NCBI RefSeq assembly: GCF_029168945.1
Contig: NC_083606.1
Location: 12,426,041 to 12,490,040, forward strand
Direction of reading: 5' to 3'
Source of the DNA: Cannabis sativa
Taxonomy: Eukaryota; Streptophyta; Magnoliopsida; Rosales; Cannabaceae
Length of the DNA: 64,000 nt
Shown: positions 34,533 to 46,865 of the stretch, in pieces
How the letters are laid out: the number at the start of each line of letters is the position of its first letter
Numbering within the stretch: position 1 is the stretch's first letter
The notes under the pieces: model-generated
Told to the model about the DNA's origin: nothing
The model's database searches: none
The model's input: only the letters and a program-made list of their open reading frames with translations
Translations under genes and position numbers: made by a program

Positions 34533-36698
34533 TATTAGAGTTTATACCTTGAAAAACTTGTAAATATAATTCTGAATGTTAAATTGATAATATTTATTAT
34601 TGAAAATTTTATATTAAATATCAAAAAGTTTCTTATTTATATATGAGGTTGTAGCTTGTAGCTGAACAGAGAACTAAGACCACGGTTCACTGATGCCCAT
34701 TCTTCTGTGCAAATAATCTCGGTTCGGATTACTAATGTAGTGAAACATCTAAGTGAAAGTGCTCTATATAATAGAGATTATATATGACAATGACCGATAT
34801 GAATAAAGCTGTCTTTATTAATATGTCGTTTATCATAAAGACCTAATTCATATCATTATGATGATCAATAGTAGATTGGCCTAAATCCTGACTTATCATG
34901 AATTCTTGTTCATGTTATTAGTTTCTTTGATTCACTCGTTAAAGTTTCTCAGAGAAGATGATTCTTACAACTTCTATTTTGGGAACTAATAATATGGATA
35001 GTTGTGAACATGATGTACAAATATAAAATCTTGACTTTTCTAACTGATCGAATGTTGGTTCCCTTTAAGTGTTAATTTTAGAACTAGAATGTGAAATTCA
35101 GATGGGATCTTGAATTATACTTTCACTAGTGAATTAATAAAACTAAAGGATATAGAAGTAATTAGAAGGGTAAAATGGTATTTTGACCAAAACTAATTGC
35201 GAAGTAATACATGGAGGATTAATCACTGGTAAGGAATTGATTATATCAATGGACACTACAGTTAAACTCTAATAAATATAATTCTATAATTACTAAGAGT
35301 GAAATTCTATACTTATAGTGGAGTAATCGTGGAATTAATAAATAGGCTAATTAAGATTTTTTCCCCCCGAACTTTGACATGTACCAAATCATGCTCCTGA
35401 ACTTTTAAGGTCGTTAAAAATGCCCTGAACTATTGAAATTGTTGGATTTAAGGACTTTTGTCCAATTTTAGTAAAAAAAGTCTAACATGGATGAAAGTTC
35501 AAGGGGCATGGTTTAGTACATGTCAAAGTTCGAGGGGGACATAATTTGGTAGATATCAAAATTTGGGGAGCATGGTTTAGTACATAAACGATCACTGAAA
35601 TTGTAAAATTGAATGAAATTAGACAAAAATCCTTAAATCTGACAATCTCAATAGTTCAGGGGAAATTTTTAACGGCCAGAAAAGTTCAGGGGGCATGATT
35701 TGATACATGTTAAAGTTTAGGGGGCAAAAATCTTAATTAGCCTAATAAATAAGGGATTATTTGGTTGATGAGACTCAATAAGTAATCTAGTTTATTGGAG
35801 CTTAGGATTATAGGTCCATGGTCCCCGAATCGCCACCTTGAAACACTGTCAAGAGTAATAGGGATAAAGAGTTATATAAAGATGTTTGAAAAGAAAATCT
35901 ATTTTGAATTGGCAAAATAGTAATTATTTATTTTTGTAATAAATAAATATTTTTTTTTCAAATTAATTAAATAGAAAAAATGACAAAAATTAATAAGATA
36001 AGATTTGTCAAGAAAAAATTTATCAGCACAAAAGACACCAACCTTGCCGTAAAGACAATGGTAGGCGCTTAGCACTTGTCCCTATCCCTATGGGATTTGT
36101 CTTTTTGGGTTAATTAATTATTTAATTGATTCAATTAGATAAATATCTAATTTAAAAAGTAGTTATAGATATTTCAAGGTTGTTGAGATATTTCCTTAAG
36201 TGGTTAAGAGATTCCCTCATAAATATCAATAGCGGAATTTGGTTATATATATTTATTTATTTAAAAATTAAATAATTATTTAATTAAAGAGATTTAACTA
36301 CTATAAATAGAAGCCTAATTTGATAAATCAGAAGACGACTTTTACACTGTTAATTATTTTTCTCTATATTGTTCTTGCTCATGTGTTGAGAACTCAACAA
36401 GAACAAAGGTTATACACTTTATCCTAATAGCTCATACTATTCCTTGTGTGTGATGGATTAATTTGGAAGACCCTTGTGTGAGTCCAAATTGTATATTCCT
36501 CATCAGCTGGATTTAGGGATACAACTTACAAGAAGTTTCAAGGATACCTTAATAGGCTTCAAGAGGTATACTGTAAATTTATTACTTTTATAATTATTTT
36601 AATTTAATGTACACACATCTGGATATCTATTGAGCTATGGTACATTGATAATTAGATACGAAACTCTTCTGCTACATACCTAATTTAGTACTATATTA
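34533..36698 (+). repeat. Degenerate 5' LTR of a non-coding retroelement (LARD-like)
   Basis: Starts 'tattagagtttata', probably a decayed TGTTAGAG, and ends a few bases before a primer-binding-like site. The body resembles copia-type LTRs (ggtccatggtccc, then a leader near 36340). It is interrupted by a foldback MITE (35343–35744). Terminal bases have drifted, so both boundaries are approximate. Confidence 0.6.
35343..35744. mobile_element. Foldback MITE, copy 2 (402 bp)
   Basis: The terminal 19 bases, TAGGCTAATTAAGATTTTT, are exactly inverted at the right end. The arms continue with imperfect pairing for over 100 bp on each side. The flanking ATAAA (35338–35342 and 35745–35749) is a likely 5-bp target duplication. 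It is a cleaner copy than 9683–10075. Superfamily not assigned. Confidence 0.88.
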
Positions 36699-36700
36699 AT

Positions 36701-36713
36701 TGGTATCAAAAGC
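36701..36713 (+). other. Primer binding site of the LARD-like element
   Basis: TGGTATCAAAAGC, one base off the usual TGGTATCAGAGC that pairs with initiator tRNA-Met. It lies just after the LTR and shows plus orientation. Confidence 0.7.
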
Positions 36714-39388
36714 AGTTCCATAAATGTGTATACATTAAATATTGTGTGAGTTTTATGCATTTATATATATGTGATATGTATGTGAATGGATGGTTATATT
36801 ATTGTGAATGTATGAGAGGTAATGAATCGTTAATTAGATGTTACAATTGGGTGTAGGTTTTGTTGTTATTATTTTTTAGAAAATAATGTAAGCCAGTATG
36901 GGGCATATAAATTTTTATGTAATTTATTTATTTTATGTAAAAATTACACATTGTAATGTTCAGCATGTGAGCTCAGTTTCTAATCTTGAAACCCAGTCAT
37001 GCACATAGAAAATATCATATGCATGTGAGCTTGGAATTTTCCCCCAGCCATGCACAACCACCCGAGTGGATTCAAGTACAGCCCATGTAAAAACCATGCA
37101 TGCATAGCATGCAATAGGGATGTGAGTCCCTTAAAGTAGAGCAAGCACAGCCAGGTCCAATTGGACCCGTGCGACTATGCATGAGTGGCGAATGGAGCAC
37201 GAATCCGTGAGGGTTCAAAGGTGGTCGAACCACCGTCGAGCACCATAGGGACTTGATCCCTTCCTCCCGTGCTCGGCCTCCTGCTCATACGAGAAAGACT
37301 CATATGGGTTGAGAGATTCCTCCCTATGTTCCGCGCCATGTGACATTGCTCCCATCCAGTGGCCACCATGGCCACTGCCGACCTGGTGGCTGTCAAGCCG
37401 CCGGCCACGATGATTGATGGTGGTGGCCGTCCCTATCCTTTTTGATATCCAACCGTGTATATATATATGTATATAATTAAGATATATAATGTATATATCT
37501 TATATATAATGTATAAATATATAATATATAGTATATACATTATAAATTATTTATTAAGTATTTAATGTAAATACTTGAGTTTATTTTAGGATATTTATTT
37601 GAATTTGAATTTTAAATGAATATCATGGTTATTATTTAAATTCTAAATTCAAATAATAATTATCTTAATTATTAATTAATAAATAATAAAACAATTTTAT
37701 TATTTTTAACAATTAAACCAAAATAACATAGTTTTGTGGGATATTTATTTTTTAAAATTCATATTTGAACTAAAAAAATATAATTGTTTTTAGCTTTGAA
37801 ATTCAAACTTAAACCTAAAACCAAATTAAGAAAAAAGTTGTCTTAATCCAAAATAAATAATAAATGTTAATATTTTAAGACAAAACTAAAAAATAATTAA
37901 TTTATCTTAAATAAAAAGTTTATTTAAGAATTAATTAATTAAAAGGGTTTAAAAGATGCATTAAATTAAAGCTTAATTTAATAATAATTAATTAAAATTA
38001 CTTTAATTAATTTTGAGGCTTACGACGATCCTACAAAATTACAAAAATATCATTGCTACTATGGAGATTAGTTGTGTAATTTTTAGTTTCTAATTTCAAA
38101 GGTTGTAAAATTAGAAATACCTAATTTATACCTGATTTATCATCATTGTTTATTTATTATTTTAAATTAATATTCATTAATAGTTGATTAATAACATGCT
38201 CATGCATTAGTGAATAACATGTCATACATAGAAATTTCACACAATTTATATCATCATGCATCTCATAGTAGAAACATGATATATTAGGATTGTCTTATGT
38301 GTTTACTGTTTTTAAAATTAAAAGCATGTAAATTGACAAAGATTAATTTAGAATTAACTTGATAATTTAAAATTAACCCATTAATTTAAAGAAATTTTAA
38401 ATTATGAATTAAAGAGTTAATTCAGATTTAATGATTATGACAAAAAAATTATTTATAATTTGAGGTTTTTATTATAAATAAATTATTCATAATTATTAAA
38501 GTAGTTGATATGTATTAATTCTGAGAATTAATAAACCAGACACATTAACCTAAAATAGTGAGTGGGAGAAAGAGTACATGTCAATATAACCTACGACCTC
38601 TATTATTGGTCAACACTGAGGGATTATAGACTGACCTCGAGATGACTTTATTTTTGTCTCCTTAAGGAAGGTATGTGTCTATATTGTTGCTCAATGTTGA
38701 TCTCTTGACTAAGATAAGAGGAAGTGATGAATTTTAGTGTGATATCGACCCTTAAGGCGACACACTAAGTTAAGTCATGAAATTTGAAATAATATTATTA
38801 ATTTGAAAAAATTGATTTAAGTTTAAATGTTAAAAAATAATATTTTATTTTGATATTTGGATTTGAAATTGGAAAAATCCCAAAAATGAATTTTGGGTGA
38901 AGATGCACCTGTTGCCCACAACCAGGCTGCAAGCAGCCATGATCCGTGCGCAGAGCAAGGGTTTCCAGCCTCCCCAGTCAAGAAAACTCGGTCAGCTGTA
39001 GGGTGTCCATGTGTGCGGAACAACGTCTGGAATGTCTGAACCGAGTGCACTCTGAGCCTTCAAACAAGATTTGTTTGAGCTCCGCATGCAGACAAGGCTT
39101 CTTGTCCGAGTTCTTGGTGCGCGTGAGCACCTTCTCGACACCACCTACACCCTATTTTCAAAATTTATATCTCTTTCAATTTTTATCGGAATCAAGTTCC
39201 GTAAAAACTAAAATTGCTTAATTTTTCACAAGAAATCTAAATAAATTATTTTCATGGAAAAATTTCGTAATTCACATAACAATCATCAAATCACACATAA
39301 ATCAACATGAACACATTCAAATCAACAAATCATCGTTTTAAATCCATATTTCATGAAAGTAAATCATTACCATGGCTTTGAGGCTAGT
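36714..39388. mobile_element. Non-coding retroelement interior
   Basis: No gag, pol or other protein frame could be recognised. The GC content is uneven: mostly very AT-rich with GC-richer islands at about 37130–37430 and 38900–39140. The left part belongs to the plus-strand element primed at 36701. The right end, read on the minus strand, starts with a decayed primer-site-like CTCAAAGCCATGG and belongs to the element whose LTR is at 39389–41230. The junction is probably around 38.8 kb. Confidence 0.5.
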
Positions 39389-41230
39389 TGTTGGAATTTA
39401 TTTTACCGGGTTCTAAATATACTAACATGTATGTTTTATTAACAACCTAAATATGAATTTTCTAATACGATTAAATTAAACACATAAGAGTTTAGAAAAT
39501 CTTACGTTGATGGCAGCAGAATAATATGACTCGTTCCACTCAAATCTCTAACCCTTATTCCATTCTGTCGCAGAGTAATAACAAGATCTTAGCCTGGATC
39601 TCCTTCTCTCCTTCGGGTTGGTTAAAACCGTCTTTCGCACTATGATTAAGTACTTGCTATCTGTGGGCATGACACTCTATCACTATGGTATTAATTGGTG
39701 AAGAACAATAAAAGAGGGTTCGAAATCACTATAAAAGGTGTCTCTTATTTACTAGTTGTCAGACAGAGTTGGAAACTAGATTTGGTAGGTTAAAAGTGTT
39801 GGATGAAAATGAGAGCATCATGTTTCTTAGTATTTCAACTAGGGTTTAGAATTGAATTATATGGATTAAAAAGAACAAAATAATGGACAAAAATACACAC
39901 TAGTGGCTGCCCACTTAATGGGCTTCACTAGTTACAATTTTGTCACTTTATTTTAACCACTTATTCTTCTTTCAATAATGCTATATTTTCCAATTTTAAC
40001 CCTATAAATGTCAAAGCTATTTATTTAATAATTATAATTAATTGAATAAATTTTCCATTTATTTTATTTATTAATTAGACTTAACAAAGTCTCTTAATTA
40101 ACAAATAAACTCTTAAACCTTTTTTCTTCATAATTAAGTTCTTGCTTAGTGAAAATTCATAAATAAGACATAGTCTAATTTTAGAATTATAATTGATTAA
40201 TTAAAACTAATTAACTGAGTCTGCAAGCAGCATTATCTAAATTAGTGTGGGGACCATATGCCTATATAACCATACTTCCAATAAGTAGATCTAGAATTTA
40301 TAAAGTAAATTCTCTAACTTATTAATTTTTTCTTGGGCCACTATAGATTCGAAAATGCACTCTTAATTATATAGAACGTTCTATATGATTATCCATTATT
40401 ACAATCCTAATGATCAAAGATTCTCTATAGATAATCTACATCGAATAGAGACAAATTTACCGTTCTACCATTTAATGTATTTTATCCTTAAAATACTTAG
40501 CTACCTATAAATGATATTTCAGTAAACTAATATAATTACTGAAATGTGATCTCAATCATTTATCTCTATCAAGCCAAGCTCAAAGGAAATCATTGTTTTA
40601 CTTCTAAATACTTATAGAAGCTATAGATTCCATATATATTATTAGCGCTCCCACTCAATTGAACTATCATGTCCTTAATCTGTATGTCACGAGAAGATCC
40701 AATTGGTCGAGTTTAACGAATAAATTAAAGAACATAAATAATACAATTAAGATTAAACCTAACCATATCAGGATGAAGATCTATAGACCTAAGATCAACC
40801 AATGATATTGACTTAGAAAGATAGGGGTAAGTTTATGATATATTATCCAAGTTCAATATCGGTCTAATCCAATGTATACTCCATACATCTGATACATGTA
40901 TACTTTGCCAATGCCCTAGAAAGGACATAACACTTATCCAAGGTGTAAGTATACCTTATCGCCGATTATCATGTCAGTCTAAATCTAATGTACTGACAAA
41001 TCATGGGACTTAAACTTTTGAATATATAATCATGATTATATTCTACTGTGTTGACAACACTATAATTATGAATAAATATATATTTTGGACTTAATAGAAT
41101 TTATACATTAAGTATATAATCATGAAATAAATCATGTGAACCATACAACATAAAATGATTTCTGATATTTTATTAATTAGTAAATCTGATTATATTGAAA
41201 TGGGTTTTATTTAGGGCACAAAATCCAACA
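39389..41230 (-). repeat. Copia-type LTR, minus strand
   Basis: 1,842 bp with TGTTGG/CCAACA ends. On the minus strand it begins TGTTGGATTTTGTGCCC, a start I associate with copia LTRs in many eudicots. The bases on either side (ctagt and ttctt) do not match, so it is not a simple solo LTR. It is probably a 5' LTR attached to interior sequence on its left. Confidence 0.75.
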
Positions 41231-42200
41231 TTCTTATCTCTCCTCCCTACCAGATGGCTCCAAATCTGTTTGTTGCTGGCTCTATCTTCGCCCGTCTTCA
41301 ACTACTGGGTGACTAGCGACACAAGCGTCAACCTCCATAAGCTCCAGCTTCGCATGTCGATGGCCCGACCCTACAATTGCAATACCAACTGATGTAAATA
41401 TCCCTACTCTAATTTTTATTATTTTTTTTCACCTAAAATTAGTTTGTATAAATGTTATCTTTTTACTCTTAATTATAACCAAAATCTTCAATTCTATTAT
41501 GCTAATCATATCTTTTAGCTTATGTATAAGTGATTTTAAGATCCATTTTTAATTTGTACTCAAATAAAATGTTCTTTTATGGCTAGTTACATTGTAAACT
41601 AGCCATTTGTATGTGACCCTACTATTTGTCTTAGTTTATTTCAATATTCAAAATAAAAGTAAAATTTTATTTTCGAAAAATAAAAATACGTAACTATTTT
41701 TATTTTTTAATTTTAAAAACAAAAAATAATTTATTTTTTGAAAATAAAAGTGTAGTATATAAAATTTATTTTTTATTTTTTATTTTTTGATTTTATTTAA
41801 TTTGGATCTAGGTCTGAGGTCGGATTCGAGTTCAGGTCAGAGGGCGAATTCAACGCTAGGGCCGTAGGAAGGACTTGGGTCCAAGTCTAGTCGGAGTTTA
41901 AAATAATGATTAAGAAAAAAAAACTGTTTAAAAAAATGTTAGAAAGCTATTTTTTTTATTTTTCAAATTTTAATTCTCAATTAAAAAATTAAAAAATAAA
42001 AACAGCTGAACATATTTTTTAAAAATATTTTTATCAAATGCCACTTATATAAATAAATATAAATATTTTTATTTTTTAAAATAGAAAAAACAAATAAAAT
42101 TAATAAAAGGAAGAGAAAGTAAATAATGAGCTCTGTGTTTGTGGCGTTTACGTTAAGCAGTGAAAAATCTTAATATAATATTCAATAAAGAATAGAATAA
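41231..42200. other. AT-rich intergenic DNA with an unassigned fragment
   Basis: 41231–41392 is less AT-rich and open in one frame for 65 codons, but I recognise no family in any frame. 41640–42100 is very AT-rich, with alternating A and T tracts that can pair around a GC-rich core (about 41808–41900). It is probably an old foldback element. No gene is supported. Confidence 0.45.
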
Positions 42201-42944
42201 AGCCAATAGACATTGGTTGGTATTTCCTTGCATTTCTCATCATCTCATTTTCTGACAAAATTTTCTTTTGTGGCTTTCTCTTCTAAATTTTCCTGGAAAA
42301 TTCTCACGACACTATACCCAAATAAGTCTTTTTATATATATTTATATAAAAGATTCCTATTTTATTTCTTTTTTCGTCGTGAAAGAAGAGCAAGGATTTT
42401 CTTGTTTGTTTCCAAAGAATATATTTTACTTTTTTATTTTTAATTTGAGTGATATTTGTTCTTCTCTGAGCTGGGGTTTGTTTATTTTTGGATAACCAGT
42501 GACAAATCTTGATTTTGGAGGGGAAAAATAAATAAATAAATAAATAAAAATCTGGGCTTTGTGTTGAAAGGTTCTGGTGTTTCCTATTTTGATTTTGTTG
42601 TTAGAAGGGAAAGAAAAGAAAAACACATTTGGGGTTTGAGGGAAAAGCTCAAGATTCTGAAGCTGTTTCCCTGACATTGACACCTAAGATAGGGGTTTAG
42701 TGTAAAATTTCTGATCTGATCTGTATTTCATACTGTTGCTTTGTGATTTCTTATATACAACAGTGCTTTTGTCCAAGTAAGTATATTTATTTGAAGTGGA
42801 GTTTTGAGTCTTGCTTAGTTTGTACTGTATTGGGACTCAGTTTCAGTATTTTGGTGGTCATTTGTTTTCAATTTTTGTTTAATTGGATTAGCTTTTTGAG
42901 GTTCTGGTATTCTGGTTCAAAGCTAGGTTGAGAGGTTTTTTGAT
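42201..42944 (+). promoter_or_regulatory. PHOX gene 5' region and leader
   Basis: A T-rich, G-poor region leading to the ATG. It includes a (TAAA)n run at about 42525–42548 and a GTAAGT donor-like site near 42777, so a leader intron is possible. Open frames here are short and overlapping. I cannot place the transcription start. Confidence 0.4.
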
Positions 42945-45162
42945 ATGGGGAAGCAAAGTGGGAAGAATAAAGAAAAGTTAGGTGATAGTAGTGGAAAGCA
43001 GAGCAAAACTGGGGATAGTGTCTGTAGCCCAAAAGCCCATGATAAGGACACTGAAGTATTCATTTCCATGGCTCAAGAATTGAAGGATGAGGGTAACAAG
43101 TTATTTCAGAAGAGGGATCAGGAAGGAGCTATGTTGAAATACGAAAAAGCCCTGAAACTTCTTCCAAAGAATCATATAGATGTGTCATATCTTAGGAGTA
43201 ATATGGCAGCTTGCTATATGCAAATGGGGTTGGGCGAGTATCCGAGGGCGATTCATGAGTGTAATCTGGCTCTTGAAGTTAGTCCTAAGTACAGTAAAGC
43301 GCTGCTAAAGAGAGCTAGGTGCTATGAGTCTCTGAATAGGCTAGATTTGGCTCTAAGAGATGTTGGTAGTGTCTTAACCATTGAGCCAAACAATGTCATG
43401 GCATTGGAGATTGCAGAAAGGGTTAAAATGGCACTTGAAAAGAAGGGTTTGAAGGTGAGTGATACAGTAATTGAGTTGCCACCGGATTATGTTGAACCAC
43501 CAATTTCATTGCCTCCACAGAAAGTTGCGAAAGAAAAGTTGAAAAAGAAGAAGAAGAGCAACAAAGTTGTGGATAAAAAGGCTGTGGAGTTTATTGAAGA
43601 TAAGAAGGTAGAGGATAAGGTTGATGAAGAAAAGGCTGAGGAGAAGAAGGCTGAAGACAAAGTTGTTGTGGAGGAGAAAATTAGTGTAATGGAAGCACCT
43701 AAAAGAAGTGTAAAATTGGTTTTTGGGGAGGATATAAGATGGGCTCAGGTGCCAGTAAACTGCACACTCATACAACTAAGAGAGGTTGTCTGTGACCGGT
43801 TTCCGAATTCAAGAGCAATTCTCATTAAGTATAGAGACCAAGAGGGAGATTTGGTTACAATTACTACAGATGAAGAACTGAGGTGGGCTGAAAGCTCAGG
43901 AGAATCACAGGGGTCTGTCAGGTTTTACATTGTACAAGTTGATCCTGAACAGGACCCATTCTATGAGAAAAGGAAGGATGGGGAAGATCTGTGCATACAC
44001 AGTTTTCTGGAAAATGGTGTAGCTGAAAATGGTACTGTGGATAGAGGAAAAGAAATAAAGAGGTCGTCTTGCATTGAGGACTGGATTATCCAGTTTGCTC
44101 AGATGTTCAGGAATCATGTTGGATTTGAATCTGATTCATACTTGGATCTCCATGAACTTGGGATGAAGCTCTATTCTGAGGCCATGGAGGAGACAGTCAC
44201 AAGTGATGATGCTCAAGATATTTTCGAAACAGCTGGAGGCAAGTTCCAAGAGATGGCAGCTTTAGCATTGTTCAACTGGGGAAACGTTCACATGTCAATG
44301 GCACGTAAGAGAGTGTATTTTACAGAAGATGCTTCAAAAGATTCAGTACTTTCACAGATCAAAACTGCTTATGATTGGGCACGAAAAGAGTATATAGAAG
44401 CAGGAAACAGATATGAAGAAGCATTGAAAATGAAACCAGACTTCTATGAAGGCTATCTGGCTATAGGGCAGCAACTGTTTGAGCAGGCAAAGCTCTCTTG
44501 GTACTATGCATTAAGCAGCAATACTGATATGGATTCATGGCCTTCTACAGAGGTACTACTGCTTTACAATAATGCTGAAGAAAATATGGAAAAAGGTATG
44601 CAATTATGGGAGGAATGGGAAGAACAACGCTTGAGTGAACTCTCGAAACAAAACAGTGTTAAAATTGAGATTCAGAAAATGAAGTTGGACACACTTTTTA
44701 AAGATGTATCTCCAGATGAAGCCTCTGAGCAGGCTTCAAACATGAGGTCTCAGATCAACCTCCTATGGGGCACAATGCTTTATGAGAGATCTATAGTGGA
44801 ATTCAAACTTGGGTTGCCTGTATGGCGCGAATGTTTGGATGTTGCAATTGAGAAGTTTGAACTTGCTGGTGCTTCTCCAACAGATATAGCTGTTATGGTA
44901 AAGAATCATTGTTCTAATGATGGTACACTGCAAGGTAATTTATTTGCTTTCCTCGGAATTAGGCTACTTGTGTGGCAGTTTAACAAATTAATTGATGTTT
45001 CTATATGGTTCAGGTGTAGGATTCAAAATTGATGAGATTGTGCAAGCATGGAATGAGATGTATGAAGCTAAAAAGTTGCTTAGTGGAATACCCTCATTTC
45101 GGTTAGAGCTCTTATTCAGACGAAGAGTCTCAAAACTTTATCATGCATTGGAGCATTTATGA
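42945..45162 (+). CDS. TPR–PB1 (PHOX-type) protein, 712 aa, two coding exons
   Basis: Exons 42945–44934 and 45014–45162, joined in phase after one base of a glycine codon. The N-terminus is short and basic. Three TPR-type helix pairs follow at about residues 40–155 ([32 protein letters not shown]), then a lysine/glutamate-rich linker (about 190–245). A PB1 domain at about 250–340 has the acidic [17 protein letters not shown] loop. A long helical C-terminal half completes it. Plant PHOX proteins join an HSP70/HSP90-binding TPR clamp to PB1. The Arabidopsis members include CLMP1/PHOX1 (chloroplast partitioning) and PHOX3 next to TIP1. Reading through the intron gives a false 695-aa protein ending at 45032; the spliced end ([10 protein letters not shown]…LEHL) matches the family. 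Subgroup not certain. Confidence 0.93.
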
Positions 45163-46865
45163 ATTGATGATTCCAAGTTCTGTAAAATGTCCCTTTTTCT
45201 GACTCAATGGCCTGAAAATATGAATCCTATGCATACTGAGGTATGTAACACTGACATTTGTTTATGTTTTACTAATGAGAAATGCTAAAGAGCATCCACC
45301 ATAGGGTACATATACCATTAGCAGTGTAAATGAATATTTGAAAGCATCATAATGTAACCCTGTTATGAACAACAATAATTGAAGACTTTTAAGGGCTCCT
45401 CACTTTCAAGTAGTTCACATCATTGATTATGCTTTTGCTCATTTCCTTTGCAGTCTCGTGGTAGCTATAATCTGCTGATCATTAGCTTTTTCTCTTATGC
45501 AGGTTTTCTTTTGTTAGAGATACCTCCACAGTGAATGCTCTCCCACTTAACAGTGAATTATATCATACAATACTTGATTGAAGACTAGTATTTCAGTTTC
45601 ATTTCTTATATTTTGGGCACAAGATGAAGTCGCGGGTTATTTCATTCTGCCTTCACTTTAGTTTTGCCTTCCTAGATTTACAGTTACCCAACAATGTCTT
45701 CCTTTTTTTTTTCTTTGTAGAAGAATTTCAGTAGTTTTAGTCATTTGTTATATTCTTCTTCCTCTTGGTTTGTAATTTAGTGTTTGATCTCAGTTCAGTG
45801 TGTAAGTTATATCATTTTGGTTTGTAGGGTGATCTTTGGCAAAAGAGAATGTATTGAATTAATTGATCTTTTGTTACTATTGTCTTTTTTTTTTAATAAA
45901 AAAGAAAAAAGAAAAAAAATTCTCCTTTAAGAGAAACATTTCAGGTGTGGTGTTAGCTGAATTGCTTGAGAAACTTAGAGGTTTGCTATGTTGTACAAAT
46001 TCCTACCTTATTAGGTGGAGCCTCATGCTTTGATACACCTAACTAGGCTAAAGAGTTGAAATGTGACCTTGATGCACGTTACACAAGCATTGAACTTTTT
46101 AAAGTTTTATTTTTGGTTAAATAGTCATAAATCTAAGCTCTTTCATGCATCTCTCCAATAAATATTTTTTTAAAACATTTTTGAAGCAAAAAAATAAATA
46201 ACTAGTAATACTATACTAATTGCTCGTTAAATCTTGTAAGCCCTTCATTTCATAAAGGGTTCGAACTTTGAAGACTTCTAAGCGCATCCAAATCTAAAAG
46301 TTCTTGTGACTATTCATTTTCATTGAGACCAAAGTATAAATCTGAAAGCTTCCTATAGAAATTTCTTGAAAATTAATGGAGCAACATACCATATATATTC
46401 CCAATATATTTATATATAATTTATTGTTATGCCAAACAAAATCTTATAACGTTTTGACTTGAAAAATGGAGATGAGTAAAAATGTATAACCAATGATTTT
46501 TAATTTTTTTTTGGACAGACCAATTTCATATATAGAAAAAAAAGTGTAGTAATAATACATCATCTAAAAATGTGCACCAAATTATAAACAAGATGAGAAA
46601 ATTTTGCACCAAATGTATTCAATCAGCCACACGTAGTAGCATATATAAACATATGGTTCTTAAAGAGGAGATTCAAACAAACAGCAAACACTATGTACTT
46701 GCATCGAAATTTAGGCCATATGTACATTTATGGTTAACGGTTTTCTTTCCCATATATACCATAATAACCCTTTTTTGCAGAATTCATAAACCTGTACAAA
46801 AAGCTATGCAGGTCCAATAAATAGCTAAGACTATTTACAGAGGAATTTCCATAAATGCTTCCAAC
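45163..46865. other. 3' UTRs and spacer between convergent genes
   Basis: Lies between the 3' ends of the PHOX (+) and LRR (−) genes. Both 3' UTRs must fall here. A fragment starting 'gagaaatgctaaagagc' near 45278 resembles the MULE-like family at 33693. A purine-rich A tract lies near 45896–45920. No gene. Confidence 0.55.

Noticed and set aside
37175..37408. A 77-codon minus-strand frame in a GC-richer island.
   Set aside because: It sits in the non-coding interior of a retroelement. No motif or family likeness is visible.
39389..41230. A simple solo LTR.
   Set aside because: The flanking five bases do not match, and a degraded primer-site-like sequence follows its minus-strand end, so it is more likely a 5' LTR of a damaged element.
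42945..45032. A 695-codon continuous reading of the PHOX gene.
   Set aside because: The last 32 codons come from intron read-through after the GTAATT donor at 44935. Splicing to 45014 restores the family's conserved C-terminus.
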